Source of the DNA: Pseudomonadota bacterium
GTDB taxonomy: Bacteria > Pseudomonadota > Alphaproteobacteria > Parvibaculales > Parvibaculaceae
Reading direction: 5' to 3'
Assembly: GCA_021780275.1 (NCBI GenBank)
Contig: JAJXZC010000577.1
Coordinates: forward strand, 1-10,737
DNA: 10,737 nt
Under the pieces are notes generated by a model. That model searched no databases. It worked only from the letters and a program-made list of their open reading frames with translations, and had not been told where the DNA came from. Of the stretch, positions 6,710 through 10,737 are shown piece by piece; position 1 is the stretch's first letter; each line of letters opens with the position of its first letter. A program made the translations under genes and the position numbers.

Positions 6710-8215
6710 ATGACGCTAGCGCTCGACCTTGTCGATATCCGCAAGACCTTCGACAGTTTTGTCGCGCTGGACGACGCGCGGTTCTCAGCCTATTCGGGCG
6801 AAGTTCACGCGCTGCTCGGCGAAAACGGCGCCGGAAAATCCTCACTGATGAATGTTGCCTGCGGACTCTACACGCCCGACGCCGGCCGGATGCTGCTCCA
6901 CGGGGCGGAAGTCTCTCTCTCAGGCCCCAGCGAGGCGAGTGCGCGCGGGATCGGCATGGTCCATCAGCATTTCAAGCTGGTGAAGCCCTTCACCGTTGCG
7001 GAAAATATTCTTCTCGCAAATCCGCGCCGGAGCTTCGGCAAGGGCATTCGCGAAATCTCCGATGAAATCCGCAGGCGTTCCGACATGCTCGGCTTCAACA
7101 TCGACCCCACACGTCGCGTCGGCGAACTTTCGGTGGCCGAGCAGCAGCGCACTGAAATCCTGAAAGTGCTCGTCGGCGGCGCGCGCATTCTCATTCTCGA
7201 CGAGCCGACAGCCGTTCTTACCGATCAGGAAGCAGAAACGTTGCTGACCACGGTACGCGGCATCGCCGCTGAAGGAGCGGCAATCATCCTCGTCACCCAC
7301 AAGCTCGCGGATGTGAAGAAGTTTGCCGATCGCGTCACCGTGATGCGCGGCGGAAAAACGGTCACGACGATCGATCCCTCGACCAGGACCACGGACGAGC
7401 TGACGGAATTGACGGTCGGCGCCAATCTTCCCCTTCCCGCCCGCACGCCCGGTCATTTCGGCCGCCGCCGCATCGAGGTCATCAATCTGCGCTGCACACG
7501 CGCCGACGGCCATGTAGCACTCGAAGATGCGAGCTTCCATGTCCGCGCAGGTGAGATCTATGGCATCGCCGGCGTCAGCGGAAACGGACAAAGCGAACTT
7601 GCGGAAGCACTGATGGGCGTGCGCACGCCCGAAAGCGGTTTGATCCAGATCGAGGACGCGGGCGAAGCCGTCTCCGCCGCGAGCCCAGCCAGAATGCGGG
7701 CGCTCGGCGCGGCTTTCATCCCCGCCGATCGCTACAGCTACGCCCTTGCGGGCAGCCTTTCAATCACTGAAAACTTCGCCGTTGGCGGCGTCGGCACCGG
7801 CCGCTATGGCTCCTGGGCGCGTCTTCGCCAGAGCGCGATGAAAAGAGATGCGGAAGCAGCGATTGCCGCATTCGACGTGCAGGGCGTGCGCACCCAGTCG
7901 CAAAAGGCAGCGCTGCTTTCCGGCGGCAATGCGCAGAAGCTCGTCATCGCGCGCGAGTTCAGCCGCTCGCCCAATGTCATCGTGGCACATAGTCCGAGCC
8001 GCGGCCTCGACGCGCGGGCGACCGCTGCTGTCCATTCGCGCCTGATGTCGGCGCGCGAAAGCGGCGCTGCGGTGATCCTGATCAGCGAGGACCTCGATGA
8101 GGTGCTCGCCCTTTCCGACCGGATCGGCGTGATGACACATGGCCGCCTCGTCGCCGAGTTCGACGCGCCGGCCGACCGGCAACAAGTAGGACGCGCCATG
8201 GTGGGCCATGTCTGA
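6710..8215 (+). CDS. Nucleoside ABC importer ATPase with two fused nucleotide-binding domains (NupO/YufO-like)
   Basis: Cytoplasmic ATPase of 501 residues, the normal length for tandem-domain ATPases of BMP and sugar importers. Domain 1 is canonical: Walker A GENGAGKS at 37-44 (Lys43), signature LSVAEQQ at 140-146, Walker B ILILDEP with Asp164-Glu165, and an H-loop THK. The signature departs from LSGGQ, as is usual in this class. Domain 2 (from about residue 255) has a degenerate P-loop GVSGNGQS at 288-295, with Gln294 where Lys is expected, signature LSGGN at 403-407 and a Walker B reading VIVAHSPSRGLD, without the Asp-Glu pair. This asymmetry is normal for RbsA/NupO-type proteins. ATG 6710 follows AGGG (6699-6702). 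The gene overlaps the next permease by 8 bp. Confidence 0.94.
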   Translation: MTLALDLVDIRKTFDSFVALDDARFSAYSGEVHALLGENGAGKSSLMNVACGLYTPDAGRMLLHGAEVSLSGPSEASARGIGMVHQHFKLVKPFTVAENILLANPRRSFGKGIREISDEIRRRSDMLGFNIDPTRRVGELSVAEQQRTEILKVLVGGARILILDEPTAVLTDQEAETLLTTVRGIAAEGAAIILVTHKLADVKKFADRVTVMRGGKTVTTIDPSTRTTDELTELTVGANLPLPARTPGHFGRRRIEVINLRCTRADGHVALEDASFHVRAGEIYGIAGVSGNGQSELAEALMGVRTPESGLIQIEDAGEAVSAASPARMRALGAAFIPADRYSYALAGSLSITENFAVGGVGTGRYGSWARLRQSAMKRDAEAAIAAFDVQGVRTQSQKAALLSGGNAQKLVIAREFSRSPNVIVAHSPSRGLDARATAAVHSRLMSARESGAAVILISEDLDEVLALSDRIGVMTHGRLVAEFDAPADRQQVGRAMVGHV

Positions 8216-9314
8216 GGACGCAATTTCAACAATTCCCGTTCCCTCAGCGCCAAAGCGCCGCCTGCGCGGAATTCGCTTCAATCTGGAAGTCCGGCGCGAC
8301 ATCTCGTCATGGTGGCAGGCGGCCTATCTTGCGGGCTTCATTGCGCTTGGCGTCGGCATTTCGGCCATCATCCTCATCTGGGCTGGCGTTCCAGCCGGCG
8401 ATCTGGTCGACCAGTTCCTCGTCGAGACGCTCACCGACAGCGACAATCTGCGCTCCGTGTTTTTTCAGGGAGCGCCCTTCATCCTTGTTGGGCTAAGCGC
8501 TTCCGTTGCTTTCCGCGCGCGCTTCTGGAATCTCGGACTTGAAGGCCAGATGATCTGGGGTGGCATCGGCGCCACATTCATTTCGATTCACCACATCGGA
8601 CCGGAAGCGCTTCGGCTGCCGATTATGATCTTTACGGCAGCAGCCTGCGCGATGGCCTGGGTGGCGATTGCCGGGCAGCTCAAGCTCAAGCTCGCAGTCA
8701 ACGAGATCATATCGACGCTGCTCATGAACTATGTTGCGCTGAACTTTCTCTATCACCTGCTCTACGGTCCGTGGCGCGATGCGACGGACGGCTTTCCCCA
8801 TTCGCCGAAATATGCGGATTTCGAGCGCCTGCCGGATGTCTTCGGCTTTAGCGGCGCGTTGCCGCTCGCCCTCATCGCGGCGCTTGTCATCTGGTGGCTC
8901 GTCAGCTTCACCCGCTTCGGATTCTACATGAAATTCGTGCAGGCGAGCGACAAGGTCGCGGGCGCGGTCGGCATTCCGGTCACTCGTATCACGCTGATCT
9001 CCGTGCTTCTGTCCGGCGCGCTCGCGGGCATTGCCGGCTTCGTCGTCGCCTCCGGACAGGAAGGCCGCCTGATCCAGAATTTCTCCGACGGCTATCTCTT
9101 CTCCGGCATCCTCATCGCCTTCCTGTCGCGTAACAATCCCATCGTCGCCGTGATCGTGGCGATGCTGGTCTCCATGCTCTTCATCTCCGGTCAGAGCCTT
9201 CAGGTGTTCTACCAAATCCCCTTCGCCATGGTTCAGCTCGTCCAGGCGATCATTGTCATATGCGTCGCCGCGTCGGAATTCCTGATCCGTCATCGCATCC
9301 ACATCGTTCGCTGA
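8208..9314 (+). CDS. Nucleoside ABC importer permease 1 (BPD_transp_2, NupP/YufP-like)
   Basis: Inner-membrane permease of 368 residues with about nine hydrophobic segments. The first 35 or so residues are polar and cytoplasmic. TM1 is near residues 40-62. The family motif FWNLGLEGQMIWGG follows FRAR, and AVNEIISTLLMNYVALNFL is the conserved segment of YufP-type proteins. A long loop holds WRDATDGFPHSPKYADFERLP, also typical of this subfamily, and the conserved GIPVTRI and SGALAGIAGFV segments come later. The ATG at 8208 overlaps the ATPase end by 8 bp (ATGTCTGA), with only a distant AGTAGGA at 8185-8191, so coupled translation is likely. It partners with the permease encoded 9 bp downstream. 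Confidence 0.93.
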   Translation: MSEDAISTIPVPSAPKRRLRGIRFNLEVRRDISSWWQAAYLAGFIALGVGISAIILIWAGVPAGDLVDQFLVETLTDSDNLRSVFFQGAPFILVGLSASVAFRARFWNLGLEGQMIWGGIGATFISIHHIGPEALRLPIMIFTAAACAMAWVAIAGQLKLKLAVNEIISTLLMNYVALNFLYHLLYGPWRDATDGFPHSPKYADFERLPDVFGFSGALPLALIAALVIWWLVSFTRFGFYMKFVQASDKVAGAVGIPVTRITLISVLLSGALAGIAGFVVASGQEGRLIQNFSDGYLFSGILIAFLSRNNPIVAVIVAMLVSMLFISGQSLQVFYQIPFAMVQLVQAIIVICVAASEFLIRHRIHIVR

Positions 9315-9317
9315 GGG
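9313..9317 (+). promoter_or_regulatory. Ribosome binding site fixing a GTG start
   Basis: GAGGG overlaps the preceding TGA stop and stands six bases before the GTG at 9324. The next in-frame Met is far inside the conserved core, so this site decides the GTG start of the second permease. Confidence 0.65.
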
Positions 9318-9323
9318 CCTGAG

Positions 9324-10262
9324 GTGTACGAACTCTTCATCAACTGGATTGCGAATACGCCGGGCTATGCGGCCCCCTATGCGCTGGCTGCGCTCGGGCT
9401 CATTCTTTGCGAGCGCGCGGGTGTCCTCAACCTCACGGCCGAAGGCATCATGCTGGTCGGCGCCCTTTCGGGCATCGGCGCCACGTTGATCATGGGCGGC
9501 TATCCGCCCGTTGCGATCATCATCGCGATGATCATGGCCGCGCTCGTCTCCATGCTCTTTGCGACCATGACCGTTCTCCTGCGCGTCAATCAGGTGATCG
9601 CGGGCCTCGCCATGGTCTTCTTCTGCCAGGGGCTGACGGCGCTTCTCGGCAACCTCTTCGAATGGAAGAACCAGCCCATCACGGGCATCGGGCGGATCGA
9701 CATCTGGCCGCTCTCGGAAATTCCGGTCATCGGTCACATATTCTTCAGCCAGGACATAATCGTCTTCCTGATCATCCCGATCTTCTACCTCGTCAACCGC
9801 GTGCTGACGCGCAGCATGGTCGGCCTGCGCCTGCGCGCGGTCGGCGAAAGCCCGGAAGCCTCTGACGCTGCCGGCATCAACGTCACGGCCTATCGCTTCC
9901 TGACGGTGATGGCGGGCTCTGGGTTGGTCGGCCTCGCAGGCGCCTATATCTCGGTCGCCAGCACGAAGATATGGGTCGATAACGTCACAGCGGGTCGCGG
10001 CTGGATCGCGCTCGCCCTCGTCATCTTCGCCCGCTGGCGGCCCTGGCGCGCGCTGCTCGGCGCGCTTCTCTTCGGCGCCATCGAAAGCGCCATGCCGCGC
10101 ATCGCGGCAGCAGGCATCAAGGTGCCCCAATACTTCATGCTCATGCTCCCCTATGTCGTGACGCTCGGCGTCATGATCTGGGTTGCCTGGTCGAAGCGGG
10201 GCGGCGCGACGGATGAGCCGGGCGCCCTCGGCCAACCGCATGTGCGCGAAGAGCGCCGCTGA
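9324..10262 (+). CDS. Nucleoside ABC importer permease 2 (BPD_transp_2, NupQ/YufQ-like)
   Basis: Inner-membrane permease of 312 residues, the shorter partner of the pair, as is usual for NupQ/YufQ. It starts at GTG. The family core is clear: CERAGVLNLTAEGIMLVGAL near residues 28-48 matches the NxGxEG motif region of the partner, and RVNQVIAGLAMVFFCQGLTALLG corresponds to its NEIIST segment. GLRLRAVGESPEASDAAGIN is the cytoplasmic coupling loop, followed by SGLVGLAGAYIS. The last segment before the polar C-terminus is FMLMLPYVVTLGVMIWVAW. Nine bases separate it from the preceding gene and 21 from the hydrolase that follows, so all are probably one transcript. Confidence 0.93.
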   Translation: MYELFINWIANTPGYAAPYALAALGLILCERAGVLNLTAEGIMLVGALSGIGATLIMGGYPPVAIIIAMIMAALVSMLFATMTVLLRVNQVIAGLAMVFFCQGLTALLGNLFEWKNQPITGIGRIDIWPLSEIPVIGHIFFSQDIIVFLIIPIFYLVNRVLTRSMVGLRLRAVGESPEASDAAGINVTAYRFLTVMAGSGLVGLAGAYISVASTKIWVDNVTAGRGWIALALVIFARWRPWRALLGALLFGAIESAMPRIAAAGIKVPQYFMLMLPYVVTLGVMIWVAWSKRGGATDEPGALGQPHVREERR

Positions 10263-10283
10263 TATTCAATAAGGGAAGTCGAT

Positions 10284-10737
10284 ATGCAGGCCTATGTCTA
10301 TGGCGCGAAGCGCGAGTTGCCGGAAGGCTTCGAGGACTATGTCAGCCTGAAAAATACGGCCGTCATATCGATCGACATGCATGAAGGTCATCTGGCCGAC
10401 ACGCCCGATTGTCCCTGCCCTGCACCCCGCGCCCGAGAGATCGTGGAGCCCCTCAACGAATTTCATCGCGCTGTCCGCGCATACGGCGTCCCCGTCATTC
10501 ACGTGCGCAGCGTGCTCCGCAAAGGCGGCGCGGACGACCTCAAGGGCATTCCCTCGGCGTGGCGACGCACCTTCCCGCTCTATGTGGGAGACATCCCCAA
10601 TGCTGACGAGCATGCGATCGAGGGGACACGCTGGACGAACTTCGTCACCGAGGTCGCAGACGGTGATCTCGTTGTCGAAACGAAAAAGCGTCTCTCGGCC
10701 TTCTATCCGACCGACATCGACTTTCTGTTGCGCAACA
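10284..10737 (+). CDS. Isochorismatase-family cysteine hydrolase (amidohydrolase), 3' partial
   Basis: The first 151 codons of a cysteine hydrolase; the right edge of the window cuts it. ATG 10284 has AAGGGA (10271-10276) seven bases upstream. The catalytic Asp is Asp31 in AVISIDMHEGH, and the Lys is Lys134 in ETKKRLSAFYPTDID, which fits the family K-x3-SAF-x2-T-D pattern. The nucleophilic Cys would come some 30-40 residues later, outside the window. Family members cut amide or carbamoyl bonds: nicotinamidase, N-carbamoylsarcosine amidase, biuret hydrolase, and RutB, which acts on ureidoacrylate in uracil breakdown. Next to nucleoside transport genes a RutB-like role on a ring-opened base is plausible. 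The PDCPCPAPRAREIV insert (about residues 41-54) is somewhat unusual. The exact substrate is not identifiable. Confidence 0.9.
   Translation, partial: MQAYVYGAKRELPEGFEDYVSLKNTAVISIDMHEGHLADTPDCPCPAPRAREIVEPLNEFHRAVRAYGVPVIHVRSVLRKGGADDLKGIPSAWRRTFPLYVGDIPNADEHAIEGTRWTNFVTEVADGDLVVETKKRLSAFYPTDIDFLLRN

Noticed and set aside
7245..7250. TGACCA half-site resembling the RutR core
   Set aside because: It is a single half-site inside the ATPase gene with no matching TGGTCA at the right distance.
8403..8414. 12-bp palindrome CTGGTCGACCAG
   Set aside because: It lies within a permease reading frame, and its half-site spacing differs from the operator at 3991-4008.
8493..10241. 582-codon open frame on the minus strand
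   Set aside because: It mirrors two certain permease genes; its Asp/Glu/Arg/His-rich composition without any domain is what GC-rich complement of membrane-protein codons gives.

Overview
The window is a densely packed, GC-rich, all-plus-strand stretch of bacterial chromosome or large replicon. Codon use, short or overlapping gene junctions and the protein families suggest an alphaproteobacterium, most likely of the Rhizobiales; genus cannot be fixed from sequence alone. There are eleven genes, the first cut by the left edge and the last by the right edge. I see no tRNA, rRNA, CRISPR, insertion sequence or phage gene.

Region A (1-3853) is the end of an ABC import operon of the nitrate/sulfonate/taurine/thiamine-precursor class. 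It holds an ATPase (5' end missing), two dissimilar permeases and an NMT1/THI5-like periplasmic binding protein. The genes overlap or nearly touch, and the operon is closed by a textbook intrinsic terminator.

Region B (3854-5448) has a control region with a perfect 18-bp palindrome whose core equals the known RutR (uracil/thymine-sensing TetR-family regulator) operator core. A second, overlapping inverted repeat adds a third half-site. Downstream is an isopenicillin-N-synthase-type Fe(II)/2-oxoglutarate oxygenase, translationally coupled to a small VOC-fold protein.

Region C (5449-10737) starts with a leader carrying a 7-bp stem. It continues with a complete BMP/PnrA-type nucleoside ABC importer (binding protein, double ATPase, two permeases) and the start of an isochorismatase-type cysteine hydrolase whose catalytic Cys would lie beyond the window.

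Taken together this looks like a nucleobase/nucleoside uptake and catabolism locus. Two unrelated importers would bring in base and/or nucleoside, the oxygenase (with the VOC protein) would oxidise it, and the amidohydrolase would cut a carbamoyl or amide bond of a ring-opened product. The RutR-like operator argues for a pyrimidine, but the substrate and the order of steps are inference. The oxygenase-VOC-BMP importer-cysteine hydrolase combination is the most likely place for an undescribed pathway here.
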